NCBI RefSeq assembly: GCF_016907435.1
Contig: NZ_JAFBBZ010000001.1
Coordinates: forward strand, 3,844,001-3,908,000
Source of the DNA: Nocardioides salarius
GTDB lineage: Bacteria > Actinomycetota > Actinomycetes > Propionibacteriales > Nocardioidaceae
DNA length: 64,000 nucleotides
Direction of reading: 5' to 3'
In this document: one piece after another, positions 31,378-39,941 of the stretch
Numbering within the stretch: the first letter of the stretch is position 1
How the letters are laid out: every line of letters begins with the position of its first letter
The notes under the pieces: generated by a model
What the model was told of the DNA's origin: nothing
The model's database searches: none
What the model saw: only the letters and a program-made list of their open reading frames with translations
Translations under genes and position numbers: made by a program

Positions 31378-31920
31378 TCAGCGCAGGGCGTCGGCGAGGG
31401 CGGGGAGCAGGAGGTCGTAGGCGGCGCCGGTCAGGTGCACGCCGTCGTCGAGGTACGCCGCCGCGCCGAGCGGGGCGAGCAGGCCCAGGGCGTCGACGAC
31501 GCGGCCACCCGCCTCGGTGGTGAGCCGGGCGCCGATGGCGGCGTACGACGCCACGACGGCGCTGGTGCGGTCGCCGGGCCCGCCGAGCCGCGCCTCGTCG
31601 ACCCCGGGCGGGGTGAGGTAGACCAGGCGACCCAGGCGCGGCGTGCCCAGCTCGACGAGGTGGTCGAGCAGCTCGCGCAGGTTGACCTCGAAGTCGTAGG
31701 GCGGCACGGCCTTCCACGGTGCGGCGTCGTTGGTGCCGACGGAGACGACCACGGCGTCCTCGGGCCGCAGGTGCACGCCGTGGGCCTGGCCCAGCAGCTC
31801 GAAGGCGAAGGAGCCGCCGACGGCGGCGTTGACCACCTCGTCGCCGGGCTCGGGAGCCAGGCGGTGCAGGTCGCGGCGGACCCGGTCGAGGTGGCTGTCG
31901 CCGAGCAGCACGATGCGCAT
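31378..31920 (-). CDS. SGNH/GDSL-family hydrolase
   Basis: 180 residues. Blocks of the SGNH esterase/lipase family are visible: nucleophile Ser in VLLGDSHLD (residue about 9), Gly in NAAVGGS, Asn in [11 protein letters not shown] and the Asp-x-x-His pair in LDDGVHLT near the C-terminus. It is probably a cytoplasmic esterase or deacylase; there is no signal peptide. It is divergent from proA with 56 bp between start codons, and TAGGCT ends six bases before its ATG. Substrate unknown. Confidence 0.87.
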   Translation of the reverse strand: MRIVLLGDSHLDRVRRDLHRLAPEPGDEVVNAAVGGSFAFELLGQAHGVHLRPEDAVVVSVGTNDAAPWKAVPPYDFEVNLRELLDHLVELGTPRLGRLVYLTPPGVDEARLGGPGDRTSAVVASYAAIGARLTTEAGGRVVDALGLLAPLGAAAYLDDGVHLTGAAYDLLLPALADALR

Positions 31921-31926
31921 GTCCGC

Positions 31927-31932
31927 AGCCTA
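31927..31932 (-). promoter_or_regulatory. Candidate -10 element (TAGGCT) for leaderless SGNH gene
   Basis: Reading the minus strand, TAGGCT is followed by six bases and the ATG at 31920. It faces the proA -10 box 32 bp away. Confidence 0.45.
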
Positions 31933-31964
31933 GGAGGGCGCCCGGCGGGCCACCCCGCCACGTC

Positions 31965-31970
31965 TACGAT
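31965..31970 (+). promoter_or_regulatory. Candidate -10 element (TACGAT) for leaderless proA
   Basis: TACGAT is followed by six bases and the ATG at 31977. No Shine-Dalgarno sequence is present in the gap. Confidence 0.5.
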
Positions 31971-31976
31971 CGCGCC

Positions 31977-33293
31977 ATGAGCGACGCCACCACCGACGCC
32001 AGCATCGACGCCAGCACCGACGCCAGCATCGACGCCAGCACCGACGCCAGCACCGACCCCGTGCTCGTCCTGGCCGACCGCGCCCGCGCGGCCAGCCACG
32101 GCCTCGCGCAGGCCACCCGCGCCACCAAGGACGCCGCGCTGCACGCCATGGCCGACGCGCTGCTCGAGCGGGCCGGGCAGGTGCTCGAGGCCAACGCCGA
32201 CGACGTGCGCCGCGCCGAGCAGGACGGCACGCCCGAGGGCATCGTCGACCGGTTGCGGCTGAGCACCGAGCGCCTCGAGGCGATGGCCCAGGGGCTGCGC
32301 GACGTCGCGGGGCTGCCCGACCCGGTGGGGGAGGTGGTGCGCGGCGGCACCCTGGCCAACGGGCTGGAGATGCGCCAGGTGCGGGTGCCGTTCGGGGTGG
32401 TGGCGATGGTCTACGAGGCCAGGCCCAACGTCACCGCCGACGCCGCCGGCATCTGCCTGAAGTCGGGCAACGCCGTGCTGCTGCGCGGCTCCTCGAGCGC
32501 TGCGGTGAGCAACGCGGCGATCGTCGAGGTGCTGCGCGACGCGGCGGCCGGGGCCGGCCTCGACCCCGACGTGGTGCAGCTGGTGCCGGCGGACTCGCGC
32601 GAGAGCGTGACCACGCTGATGCGCGCCCGGGGCCGCGTCGACGTGCTGATCCCGCGCGGGGGAGCGGGGCTGATCCGCAGCGTCGTCGAGGGGTCGACGG
32701 TGCCGGTGATCGAGACCGGGGTCGGCAACTGCCACGTCTACGTCGACCGGGCCGCCGACCTCGACAAGGCCCTGGCCGTGGTGCTCAACGCCAAGACCCA
32801 CCGCCCCAGCGTGTGCAACGCCGCCGAGACGCTGCTGGTGCACGCCGACCTCGCCGACACCTTCCTGCCCCGGGTCGTGGCCGCGCTGCAGGAGGCCGGG
32901 GTCACCGTCCACGGCGACCCCACGACCGCGGCGCTGCCGGGCGTGGTGCCGGCCACCGACGACGACTGGGACACCGAGTACCTCACGCTCGACCTGGCGG
33001 TGGGCGTCGTCGGCTCGATCGACGCGGCCATCGACCACGTGCGCCGCCACTCCAGCGCCCACAGCGAGGCGATCCTCACCGAGGACCAGTCGGCCGCGCG
33101 CCGCTTCGTGGCCGCGGTCGACTCCGCGGCGGTGCTGGTCAACGCCAGCACGCGCTTCACCGACGGCGGCGAGCTCGGCTTCGGTGCCGAGATCGGGATC
33201 AGCACCCAGAAGCTGCACGCGCGGGGCCCGATGGGGCTGCCCGAGATGACCTCGACCAAGTACGTCGTCACCGGCGACGGCCACGTGCGCTGA
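31977..33293 (+). CDS. proA: Gamma-glutamyl phosphate reductase
   Basis: 438 residues. It reduces gamma-glutamyl phosphate with NADPH in proline synthesis. The aldehyde-dehydrogenase-like fold shows [20 protein letters not shown], the catalytic Cys in [13 protein letters not shown] (about residue 280) and the C-terminal [14 protein letters not shown]. The first 27 residues are not part of the normal enzyme: they include five DAS(I/T) units made by a 12-bp tandem repeat. Family sequence starts around [16 protein letters not shown]. proB is not adjacent in the window. The start is supported by a -10 box six bases upstream; no internal ATG precedes the conserved part. Confidence 0.95.
   Translation: MSDATTDASIDASTDASIDASTDASTDPVLVLADRARAASHGLAQATRATKDAALHAMADALLERAGQVLEANADDVRRAEQDGTPEGIVDRLRLSTERLEAMAQGLRDVAGLPDPVGEVVRGGTLANGLEMRQVRVPFGVVAMVYEARPNVTADAAGICLKSGNAVLLRGSSSAAVSNAAIVEVLRDAAAGAGLDPDVVQLVPADSRESVTTLMRARGRVDVLIPRGGAGLIRSVVEGSTVPVIETGVGNCHVYVDRAADLDKALAVVLNAKTHRPSVCNAAETLLVHADLADTFLPRVVAALQEAGVTVHGDPTTAALPGVVPATDDDWDTEYLTLDLAVGVVGSIDAAIDHVRRHSSAHSEAILTEDQSAARRFVAAVDSAAVLVNASTRFTDGGELGFGAEIGISTQKLHARGPMGLPEMTSTKYVVTGDGHVR
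31995..32054 (+). repeat. 12-bp minisatellite in the proA 5' coding end
   Basis: Five consecutive copies of GACGCCAGCAYC encode DASI/DAST repeats right after the start of ProA. The copy number could change without disrupting the frame. Confidence 0.9.
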
Positions 33294-33323
33294 GGCGGTG
33301 CCGGCCGGGTGCCGGCCCGGCGG

Positions 33324-33329
33324 TAGTCT
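33324..33329 (+). promoter_or_regulatory. Candidate -10 element (TAGTCT) for the 54-residue ORF
   Basis: TAGTCT, six bases, then ATG at 33336. This supports both the existence of the small gene and its leaderless start. Confidence 0.45.
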
Positions 33330-33335
33330 TGCGCC

Positions 33336-33500
33336 ATGACCGCTGCCCAGATCCTGCAGAGCACCGTCGTCCTGGCCTCCGAGGCCGAGCACGAGGTCAA
33401 CCACGTGCTGTCCTACGGCATCGGCCTGCTGGTCCTGGTGATCATGCTCGGCCTGCTGGCTGCGCTGCTGGGCTTCGGCAACGGCCGCGAGCACAGCTGA
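33336..33500 (+). CDS. 54-residue single-pass membrane protein between proA and nadD
   Basis: It starts [19 protein letters not shown] and continues through a strong hydrophobic helix ([20 protein letters not shown], residues about 27-46) to a short polar tail GNGREHS. The codon bias is normal for the region (G/C third positions throughout). A TAGTCT box sits six bases before its ATG, and nadD begins only 10 bp after its stop. I know no function; a position just before nadD suggests co-transcription with the nadD-rsfS-phosphatase group. Confidence 0.75.
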   Translation: MTAAQILQSTVVLASEAEHEVNHVLSYGIGLLVLVIMLGLLAALLGFGNGREHS

Positions 33501-33510
33501 GCCTCGGCTC

Positions 33511-34143
33511 ATGACGCGTCGGCGCCGGGTCGGCGTCATGGGCGGCACCTTCGACCCCATCCACCACGGGCACCTCGTGGCGGCCTCGGAGGTCCAGGCG
33601 TGGTTCGACCTCGACGAGGTCGTCTTCGTGCCCACCGGCGACCCCTGGCAGAAGGCCGACCGCGAGGTCACCACCGCCGAGCACCGCTACCTGATGACGG
33701 TGATCGCGACCGCGGCCAACCCGCGCTTCAACGTCAGCCGCGTCGACATCGACCGCAGCGGGCGCACCTACACCATCGACACCCTGCGCGACCTGCGCGA
33801 GCGGCTGCCCGAGGCCGACCTCTACTTCATCACCGGCGCCGACGCGCTCGCCGAGATCTTCACCTGGCGCGACGCCGACGAGCTCTTCGACCTGGCCCAG
33901 TTCGTGGGCTGCACCCGTCCCGGCTACGAGATGGACGAGGAGACGTTGCGGGCGATCCCCGCCGACCGTGTCACGATGGTGGAGATCCCTGCGCTGGCGA
34001 TCTCCTCGACCGACTGCCGTGCGCGGACCCAGCGCGGGGAGCCGGTGTGGTACCTCGTGCCCGACGGCGTCGTGCAGTACATCGCCAAGCACGAGCTCTA
34101 CCCCGCCACCGAGACACCATCCACCGACACCGGAGCCACATGA
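33511..34143 (+). CDS. nadD: Nicotinate-nucleotide adenylyltransferase
   Basis: 210 residues. It adenylates nicotinate mononucleotide in NAD synthesis. The nucleotidyltransferase motif [11 protein letters not shown] is at residues 11-21 and ISSTDCR near residue 163. The last 15 residues ([12 protein letters not shown]) are a non-conserved tail. The rsfS start overlaps its stop by 4 bp, the common actinobacterial nadD-rsfS coupling. Confidence 0.95.
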   Translation: MTRRRRVGVMGGTFDPIHHGHLVAASEVQAWFDLDEVVFVPTGDPWQKADREVTTAEHRYLMTVIATAANPRFNVSRVDIDRSGRTYTIDTLRDLRERLPEADLYFITGADALAEIFTWRDADELFDLAQFVGCTRPGYEMDEETLRAIPADRVTMVEIPALAISSTDCRARTQRGEPVWYLVPDGVVQYIAKHELYPATETPSTDTGAT

Positions 34144-34532
34144 CCGCCACCGACCACGCCATCGAGCTGGTGCACGCCGCCGCGCGCGCAGCCGGCGACA
34201 AGCTCGGCCAGGACCTCCTCGCCTACGACGTGAGCGAGCAGCTGGCCATCACCGACGCCTTCCTCCTCGTCTCCGCCTCCAACGACCGCCAGGTCAAGGC
34301 GATCGTCGACGAGGTCGAGGACAAGCTGCGCGAGGTCGGCGCCAAGCCGATCCGCCGCGAGGGCGAGCGCGACGGGCGCTGGGTCCTCATCGACTACGGC
34401 GAGATCGTCGTGCACGTCCAGCACGAGGAGGAGCGTGAGTTCTACGCCCTCGAGCGGCTCTGGCGCGACTGCCCGGTGATCGCCCTGCCGGCCGACGCCA
34501 CGGGCCCCAGCGCTCCGCGCGACCCGGCGTGA
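34140..34532 (+). CDS. rsfS: Ribosomal silencing factor RsfS
   Basis: 130 residues of the DUF143/Iojap family, which binds ribosomal protein uL14 and blocks subunit joining in starved cells. Characteristic segments are [26 protein letters not shown] (split here as two halves around ITDAF), [21 protein letters not shown] and [17 protein letters not shown] 34140 overlaps nadD by 4 bp and its stop overlaps the phosphatase GTG by 4 bp. Confidence 0.95.
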   Translation: MTATDHAIELVHAAARAAGDKLGQDLLAYDVSEQLAITDAFLLVSASNDRQVKAIVDEVEDKLREVGAKPIRREGERDGRWVLIDYGEIVVHVQHEEEREFYALERLWRDCPVIALPADATGPSAPRDPA

Positions 34533-35149
34533 GCCGCACCCTGGTCCTGCTCCGGCACGGCCAGACCGCCTCCAACCGCGAGAAGCGGATCCAGGGCCAG
34601 CTCGACGTCGACCTCGACGACACCGGGCGCGACCAGGCCGCGCGCACCGCGCCGGTCGTGGCCGCGCTGCGTCCCGACGTCGTGTGGTGCTCCGACCTGG
34701 CCCGGGCCCGCGCCACCGTGGCCCCGGTGCTGCGCGAGCTGGGCCGCGAACCCGCGTGGGCGGCGTACGACGCCCGGCTGCGCGAGTTCCACCTCGGCGA
34801 GCGGCAGGGCCTGACCCACGAGGAGTACCGCACGCTCGACGCCGAGGAGTTCGCGGCGTTCCGCTCCGGCGAGTACGACGTGGTGCCGGGCGCCGAGAAG
34901 GCCGCCGAGGTCGGGCTGCGGATGAGCGAGGCCCTCGGCGAGCTGCTGCGCGCGACGCCCGAGGGCGGGACCGCGCTGGCGGTCTCCCACGGTGCCGCGA
35001 TCCGGGTCGCCACCGGCGCGCTGCTGGGCTGGCCGGAGACGCAGTTCGCGACCCTCCAGGGGTTGGCCAACTGCGGCTGGGTGGTCTTCCGCGAGCACGC
35101 GGGCGACGGCCGTCTGCGCCTCGAGGCCTACAACCGCACCGTCTCCTGA
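34529..35149 (+). CDS. Histidine phosphatase family protein (phosphoglycerate-mutase-like)
   Basis: 206 residues. The phosphohistidine motif LLRHGQTASN is at residues 7-16 and the second catalytic His in VSHGAAIR near residue 154. QGQLDVDLDDTGRDQA and FHLGERQGLTHEE are typical of the broad-specificity branch. The GTG start overlaps rsfS by 4 bp. Homologues in this position are often annotated as phosphoglycerate mutase, but glycolytic mutase activity is not implied. Substrate unknown. Confidence 0.9.
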   Translation: MSRTLVLLRHGQTASNREKRIQGQLDVDLDDTGRDQAARTAPVVAALRPDVVWCSDLARARATVAPVLRELGREPAWAAYDARLREFHLGERQGLTHEEYRTLDAEEFAAFRSGEYDVVPGAEKAAEVGLRMSEALGELLRATPEGGTALAVSHGAAIRVATGALLGWPETQFATLQGLANCGWVVFREHAGDGRLRLEAYNRTVS

Positions 35150-35226
35150 CCCCGGATTTCACATCGTCGGAGCCGTCGGCTAATGTTCCGCAGGTCGCTC
35201 ACCGGCAACGGGGAGGCAGACGGACT

Positions 35227-35299
35227 GGGGCTGTGGCGCAGCTGGTAGCGCATCTGCATGGCATGCAGAGGGTCAGGGGTTCGAGTCCCCTCAGCTCCA
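35227..35299 (+). tRNA. tRNA-Ala (GGC anticodon)
   Basis: 73 nt with a 7-bp acceptor stem (GGGGCTG/CAGCTCC, one G-U), D arm GCGC/GCGC, anticodon stem TCTGC/GCAGA around the loop ATGGCAT (anticodon GGC) and T arm AGGGGTTCGAGTCCCCT. The discriminator is A, and CCA is not encoded. Confidence 0.97.
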
Positions 35300-35304
35300 C
35301 AACG

Positions 35305-35352
35305 AAGACAGGCCCCCGGCACAGCGCGAAGGCGCTGAGCCGGGGGTCTTCG
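35305..35352 (+). terminator. Hairpin terminator downstream of tRNA-Ala
   Basis: GAAGAC and CCCCCGGC (with a three-base bulge between) pair with GCCGGGGGTCTTC. Inside is a smaller CAGCGC/GCGCTG hairpin with loop GAAG. It lies five bases after the tRNA. Confidence 0.7.
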
Positions 35353-35401
35353 TCGTCGTGGCGCTCCCTTAACCTGACGGTCCTCGACCTCTGGAGCTGC
35401 C

Positions 35402-38008
35402 GTGCGTCCTCGTCCCCGTCCCGCCCCGCGCAGGGTCGCGTCCCCCGTCCCGCTCGGCGTGGCCCGCCGGCTGGTCGTGCCGGGGCTGCTGGCGGCCCTG
35501 GCAGTGGCCCTCACACTGGTCGTGCCGCTGCCGGTCGGGCCGTCGACGGCGCCCCCTGCCCGGGCCGCCGACGCGGCGTACAGCTGGGAGACGGAGGGCG
35601 GGACCCTGCTCGCCGGGTCGTGGTCGGGCGGCACCCTCCAGGCGCGGGCCGCGGACTCCGACGACGCGCGCACCCCGCTCTACGCCGCCGACCCCGCCGA
35701 CCTCGCCTACACCTCGCTGGAGGCCGTGGACTGGTCCCCTGACCGCCGACGGGTGCTGGCGCTCGACCACGCGGCCCCCGGCGACCAGGACGCCATGGCG
35801 GTGGACGTCGTGACCGGTGAGCGCCGGCCGGTGCGGGTCCCCGACCGCTTCGTCGACGAGATGGTCTGGGCCGGGTCCCAGCACGCGGCCGTGCTGGTGC
35901 GCACCGGCGCGGGCAGCGAGCTGTGGGAGGTCGCCGTCGACTCCGGCGGCGCCCGGCTGGTGCACTCGTTCGTGGGAGGGACCGGGGGCCTGACCTCCTC
36001 GCCCGACGGCTCGCGCCTGGGTGTCCTGCGCTCCTACTCGCGAGGTGCGGACGCGACCCCGAGGTGGGGCTTCGAGGTGGTGGCCGTGGACCGCGCGACG
36101 GGCGCGACCACGGTGTTGGCTGAGCTCGACGAGGCACCGCAGGACCTCGCCTGGTCCCCGACGGGGGAACGGCTGCTGCTCTCCACGCAGGACGAGCTGC
36201 TGGTGGTCGACCTCGACTCCGCCGGCGGCCCGGCCGCCGAGCCCCGGCCCGTGCCCGGGCCGCCCGGTTCCCTCGTGTGGGCCCCCAGCGGCGAGCGGGT
36301 GCTGGTGCGGACCTACGGGGGCCGGCGGGTGGTCGAGGTTGACACGGGACGCAGCGAGCCCGGTCCGCTGCTCACCGGCTCGTACGAGGTCGTGGACTGG
36401 CAGCCGGACCCGCGCTGCACGATCACCGGCACCGACGGCGACGACGACCTGGCCGGCACTCCGGGGGACGACGTGATCTGCGCCGGCGCCGGCGACGACC
36501 GTGTGCGTGCCAGCGCGGGTCGCGACCTCGTCCTGGCCGGACCCGGTCAGGACCGGCTGGACCACGCCGACGACCCCGCGCCGGTGCGGGCCCACCTCGA
36601 CCGGTGGCTGGTGCGCGGGCACGGTGACACGGAGGTCTACGGGGTCGAGGAGCTGCGCGGCACCGACTTCGACGACCTGGTGCTCGGCTCGCGGGGCGAC
36701 GAGGTGCTGGTCGGTGGCGGCGGGGACGACGAGATCGACGGCAGCCTCGGTGACGACGAGCTGCGCGGAGGACCGGGGCGAGACGTAGCGACGTTCGCGC
36801 ACCGCGACCTGGAGAGCAGGGGCAGCTGGCGGCGGGTCGCGGCCGACCTGCGCACCGGGCTGGCCCGGGGCGACTCCGGCCACGACCGGCTCAGCGGCAT
36901 CGAGGACCTGACGGCGTGGGACGGCGGCACCCTGGTCGGCGACGACGGGCCCAACCGGCTCAGCACCCACTTCGGGGGCATCCTGGCGCCCCGGGGCGGT
37001 GACGACGTGCTGGCCGGCGGCGGGCGCGTCGACTACGCGGGCGCGCCGCGCGGCGTCGTCGTCGACCAGGCGGCCGGGGTGGTGACCGGCTGGGGCCGCG
37101 ACCGGTTGGTCGGCTTCGGCGACCACGGTGCGCCGCGCGGGTTCACCGGCTCCAGCCACGACGACGTGTTCCACCTCGTGCGGGGAGGCGCCAAGGGACG
37201 TGGCGGCGACGACCTGATCACGGTGTCCCAGGAGGCGGCCTACGCGCTGGGCGGCAAGGGCTACGACAGGGTCGACCTGTCGGCCATGTCCGAGGGGGTG
37301 CAGGTCGCCGTGCACGACCCGCCCGACCGCTTCCCCGGCGGTGTGGAGGTGACGGGGGTGGAGGAGGTCACGCTCACCGCCCACGACGACGTCAGCCTGG
37401 GCGGCCCCCGCGTGGTCCGGGCCGGCGCGGGCGACGACGTGATCACCACCACCCCGGCCACCGAGAAGATACTGGCCGGTCCGGGCGACGACGTGGTGGG
37501 CCGCAGCCGCGGTGACGACGTCGTGCGCGGTGGTGGCGGCGACGACCTGCTGGGCTTCTCGGCCTTCACCCGCCTCGTGCACGGCGGCGCCGGCCAGGAC
37601 GCGCTGGTCGCCACGGGGTCGCGGGCCCGGGTGCGGGTCGACCTCGGGACGGGGCGCGCCCGTGTCCTGGACCGCTGGGTGCGCAAGCGCGTGGTGCGCC
37701 TCCGGGCTGTCGAGGGGGCGGTGGGGACGACCCACGACGACCTGCTCGTCGGTGACGGTGGCCCCAACCTCCTGGTGCCCGGCCCCGGGCGTGACGAGGT
37801 GCGCGGCCGCGGGGGGCGGGACCAGCTGTGGGGCGTCGACGAGAGCAGGGACCTGCTGCACGGCGGTGCGGGGCGCGACGAGTGCCTCGCCGACACCCGC
37901 GACCGGCTGGTGTCCTGCGAGCGCGAGAGCGTGGAGGGCGGGGACCTCGCCCGTGACTGGCGCCGGCGCTGGGAGGCCCTCAGGGCTCCAGGACGCACCC
38001 GGGGTTGA
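35402..38008 (+). CDS. Secreted TolB-like beta-propeller / RTX calcium-binding repeat protein
   Basis: 868 residues. The N-terminus is Arg-rich, then hydrophobic (LLAALAVALTLVVPLPV), then ARA-ADA, consistent with a secreted protein. Residues about 60-340 have repeated strand patterns such as SPTGERLLLSTQDELLVVDL and APSGERVLVRT, suggesting a TolB/WD40-like propeller. From about 345 there are RTX-type nonapeptides (GTDGDDDLAGTPGDDVICAG, GGGGDDEIDG, GGAGQD), interspersed with less regular beta sequence to the end. Calcium-dependent folding outside the cell is expected. There are no adjacent type I secretion genes. GTG 35402 is the first start in the frame. Confidence 0.8.
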   Translation: MRPRPRPAPRRVASPVPLGVARRLVVPGLLAALAVALTLVVPLPVGPSTAPPARAADAAYSWETEGGTLLAGSWSGGTLQARAADSDDARTPLYAADPADLAYTSLEAVDWSPDRRRVLALDHAAPGDQDAMAVDVVTGERRPVRVPDRFVDEMVWAGSQHAAVLVRTGAGSELWEVAVDSGGARLVHSFVGGTGGLTSSPDGSRLGVLRSYSRGADATPRWGFEVVAVDRATGATTVLAELDEAPQDLAWSPTGERLLLSTQDELLVVDLDSAGGPAAEPRPVPGPPGSLVWAPSGERVLVRTYGGRRVVEVDTGRSEPGPLLTGSYEVVDWQPDPRCTITGTDGDDDLAGTPGDDVICAGAGDDRVRASAGRDLVLAGPGQDRLDHADDPAPVRAHLDRWLVRGHGDTEVYGVEELRGTDFDDLVLGSRGDEVLVGGGGDDEIDGSLGDDELRGGPGRDVATFAHRDLESRGSWRRVAADLRTGLARGDSGHDRLSGIEDLTAWDGGTLVGDDGPNRLSTHFGGILAPRGGDDVLAGGGRVDYAGAPRGVVVDQAAGVVTGWGRDRLVGFGDHGAPRGFTGSSHDDVFHLVRGGAKGRGGDDLITVSQEAAYALGGKGYDRVDLSAMSEGVQVAVHDPPDRFPGGVEVTGVEEVTLTAHDDVSLGGPRVVRAGAGDDVITTTPATEKILAGPGDDVVGRSRGDDVVRGGGGDDLLGFSAFTRLVHGGAGQDALVATGSRARVRVDLGTGRARVLDRWVRKRVVRLRAVEGAVGTTHDDLLVGDGGPNLLVPGPGRDEVRGRGGRDQLWGVDESRDLLHGGAGRDECLADTRDRLVSCERESVEGGDLARDWRRRWEALRAPGRTRG

Positions 38009-39359
38009 GGATGCCTCGCGGGTCCAGCGCCGCCTTGACCGCCCGCGACATCGCCATCGCCCCGGGGTCGAGCTCGCGGGCCAGCCAGTCGCGCTTGAGC
38101 CGGCCCACGCCGTGCTCGCCGGTGATGGTGCCGCCGAGGTCGAGGGCCAGCGAGGTGATCGCGTCGAACGCGCGGGCCGCGGCCGCCACCGAGGCCGGGT
38201 CGGCGGCGTCGTGGACGATCGTCGGGTGCATGTTGCCGTCGCCGGCGTGCCCGAAGACCCCGATGGTCAGCGCCTGGGCGGCGGCGACCCGCTCGATCCC
38301 CTCGAGCAGGTCGACGACCCGTCCGCGGGGCACGCACACGTCGTCGAGGATCCAGTCGCCGAGCCGCTCGAGCGCCGGCAGCGCCTGGCGGCGCGCCTCG
38401 AGCAGGGCCTCGCCCTCGACCGCGTCGTCGGCGACCACGACGTCCTCGGCGCCGGCGTCGCCGCAGAGCACCGCCATCGCCTCGAGCACGGCGGCCGCGG
38501 ACCCGCCGTCGCCCTGCGCCAGCAGCATCGCCGCCGGGGTTCCGTCGGCGCCCAGGCCCATCCCGGTGAGCCGGTCGACCGCGTCGAGGGTGGTGCGGTC
38601 CATGACCTCGAGCATCGACAGGTCGAGCCCGGCCCGGGTCACGGCGGCCACCGCGGCGCCGGCCGCGCCCAGCGAGGGGAACGTCGCGACCAGCGTGCGG
38701 GCCGGGCCCGGCGCCGGCAGCAGCCGCACGGTGATCTCGGTGATCACGCCCAGGGTGCCCTCGGAGCCGACCACCAGCGCGGTGAGGTCGTAGCCGGCCA
38801 CGCCCTTGGCCGTACGCCGCCCGGTGCGGGCCACGGTGCCGTCGGCCAGCACCACCTCGAGGCCGAGCACGAAGTCGCCGGTGACGCCGTACTTCACGCA
38901 GCACATGCCGCCGGCGTTCGTCGCGACGTTGCCGCCGACGGTCGAGAACGCGACGCTGCCGGGATCGGGCGGGTAGAAGAGGCCGGCGTCGGCGGCGGCC
39001 GCGCGGAGGTCGCCGGTGACCACCCCGGGCTGCACCACGGCCAGCCGCTCGACCGGGTCGACCTCGAGCACCCGCGCCAGCCGCCGGGTGGAGAGCACCA
39101 CTGATCCGTCGGGCGCGGCCGCGGCGCCGGACAGGCCGCTGCCGGCGCCGCGCACCACCACCGGCACCCGGTGCTCGTGGGCGATCGCGAGGACGGCTGC
39201 CACGTCGGCGGTGCTGCGGGGGCTGACCACGGCGAGCGGCCCGGCCCCGCCCGCCCCGCCCTGCACCCCGAGGGCCGCCTCGTCGCGCGCGAAGGACGCG
39301 ACGACCTCGGGGTCGGTGGTGACCAGGTCGGGGCCGAGCCGGTCGAAGGGGGTGCTCAC
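37980..39359 (-). CDS. FAD-binding oxidase, GlcD/D-lactate dehydrogenase type
   Basis: 459 residues. The PCMH FAD domain shows VVVRGAGSGLSGAA and PDPGSVAFSTVGGNVATNAGG, and the C-terminal FAD-linked oxidase domain ends with GEHGVGRLKRDWL and DPRGILNPGCVLEP. It oxidises a 2-hydroxy acid such as glycolate or D-lactate; which one cannot be told. The electron acceptor subunit genes (glcE/glcF) are absent. GTG 39359 gives the family-like start STPFDRLGPDLVTTDPEVV; the frame extends upstream through unrelated Arg/Ser-rich sequence. Its last 29 bases overlap the end of the RTX gene on the other strand. Confidence 0.92.
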   Translation of the reverse strand: MSTPFDRLGPDLVTTDPEVVASFARDEAALGVQGGAGGAGPLAVVSPRSTADVAAVLAIAHEHRVPVVVRGAGSGLSGAAAAPDGSVVLSTRRLARVLEVDPVERLAVVQPGVVTGDLRAAAADAGLFYPPDPGSVAFSTVGGNVATNAGGMCCVKYGVTGDFVLGLEVVLADGTVARTGRRTAKGVAGYDLTALVVGSEGTLGVITEITVRLLPAPGPARTLVATFPSLGAAGAAVAAVTRAGLDLSMLEVMDRTTLDAVDRLTGMGLGADGTPAAMLLAQGDGGSAAAVLEAMAVLCGDAGAEDVVVADDAVEGEALLEARRQALPALERLGDWILDDVCVPRGRVVDLLEGIERVAAAQALTIGVFGHAGDGNMHPTIVHDAADPASVAAAARAFDAITSLALDLGGTITGEHGVGRLKRDWLARELDPGAMAMSRAVKAALDPRGILNPGCVLEP

Positions 39360-39375
39360 GCGGGTCGTCGCGCCG

Positions 39376-39699
39376 TCAGTCGACGCGCATCTCGCCGAGC
39401 TCGGACCAGCCGGTGCCCTCGACCTCGGTGCTGACGATGCGCGGCGTCTCGACGAGGTAGGCCGGCAGCTCGCGCGTCGCCTTCTGGAAGTGCTCGGACT
39501 GCACGTGGGCCGCACCGGCGTCACCGTCGGCGAAGGCCTCGGTGAGGAAGTACTCGTCGCTGTCGTCGAGCGCCCGCGCCCAGTCGAACCACAGGCAGCC
39601 CGGCTCGGCGCGGGTCGACTCGGTGAACTCGCGCGAGATCTCGGGCCAGGCGTCGGCGTGCTCGGGCCGGACGCGGAAGCGGGCGGTGATGAAGATCAA
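39376..39699 (-). CDS. Antibiotic-biosynthesis-monooxygenase (ABM) domain protein
   Basis: 107 residues, a single ABM ferredoxin-like barrel (FITARFRVRPEHADAWPEISREF...GCLWFDWARALDDSDEYFLTEAFAD). Such proteins are cofactor-free quinol monooxygenases or small heme-degrading or unknown enzymes; the pattern resembles putative quinol monooxygenases like YgiN. GAGGAGAGA precedes the ATG. It lies 16 bp upstream of the GlcD-type oxidase on the same strand, so the two are probably co-transcribed. Confidence 0.85.
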   Translation of the reverse strand: MIFITARFRVRPEHADAWPEISREFTESTRAEPGCLWFDWARALDDSDEYFLTEAFADGDAGAAHVQSEHFQKATRELPAYLVETPRIVSTEVEGTGWSELGEMRVD

Positions 39700-39797
39700 G
39701 ACTCTCTCCTCATGGGACTCGTGGGGGGACGGGCGGCAGGGTGACCAGCGGCCGGACCTGCCGCTGCGAGCCTAGGCGCGCCGGGGCTACGCTGCGG

Positions 39798-39936
39798 CAC
39801 ACACGTCTCGTGGTGACCAGGAACCCGGCGCAAGTCCGGGGCGGTTCCGCCACTGTGAGCCCGCAGCAGCACCGCGGGCGTAGCCAGACACTGGCCACGG
39901 GACCTCCGTCGAGCAAGGGGCGAGAACCCCGAGGAG
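39798..39936 (+). promoter_or_regulatory. Cobalamin riboswitch 1
   Basis: The leader contains GTGGTGACCAGGAACCCGG, the conserved GGGGCGGTTCCGCCACTGTG box, GTAGCCAGACACTGGCCACG and GGGACCTCCG. These are the landmarks of the adenosylcobalamin class. After the core, a GGGG-CGAGAA-CCCC hairpin abuts GAGGAG, the ribosome site of the substrate-binding protein (ATG 39942). The CCTCC at 39903-39907 could pair with the ribosome site, suggesting translational control (inference). The 98 bases upstream (39700-39797) show nothing else recognisable. Confidence 0.93.
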
Positions 39937-39941
39937 AAATC

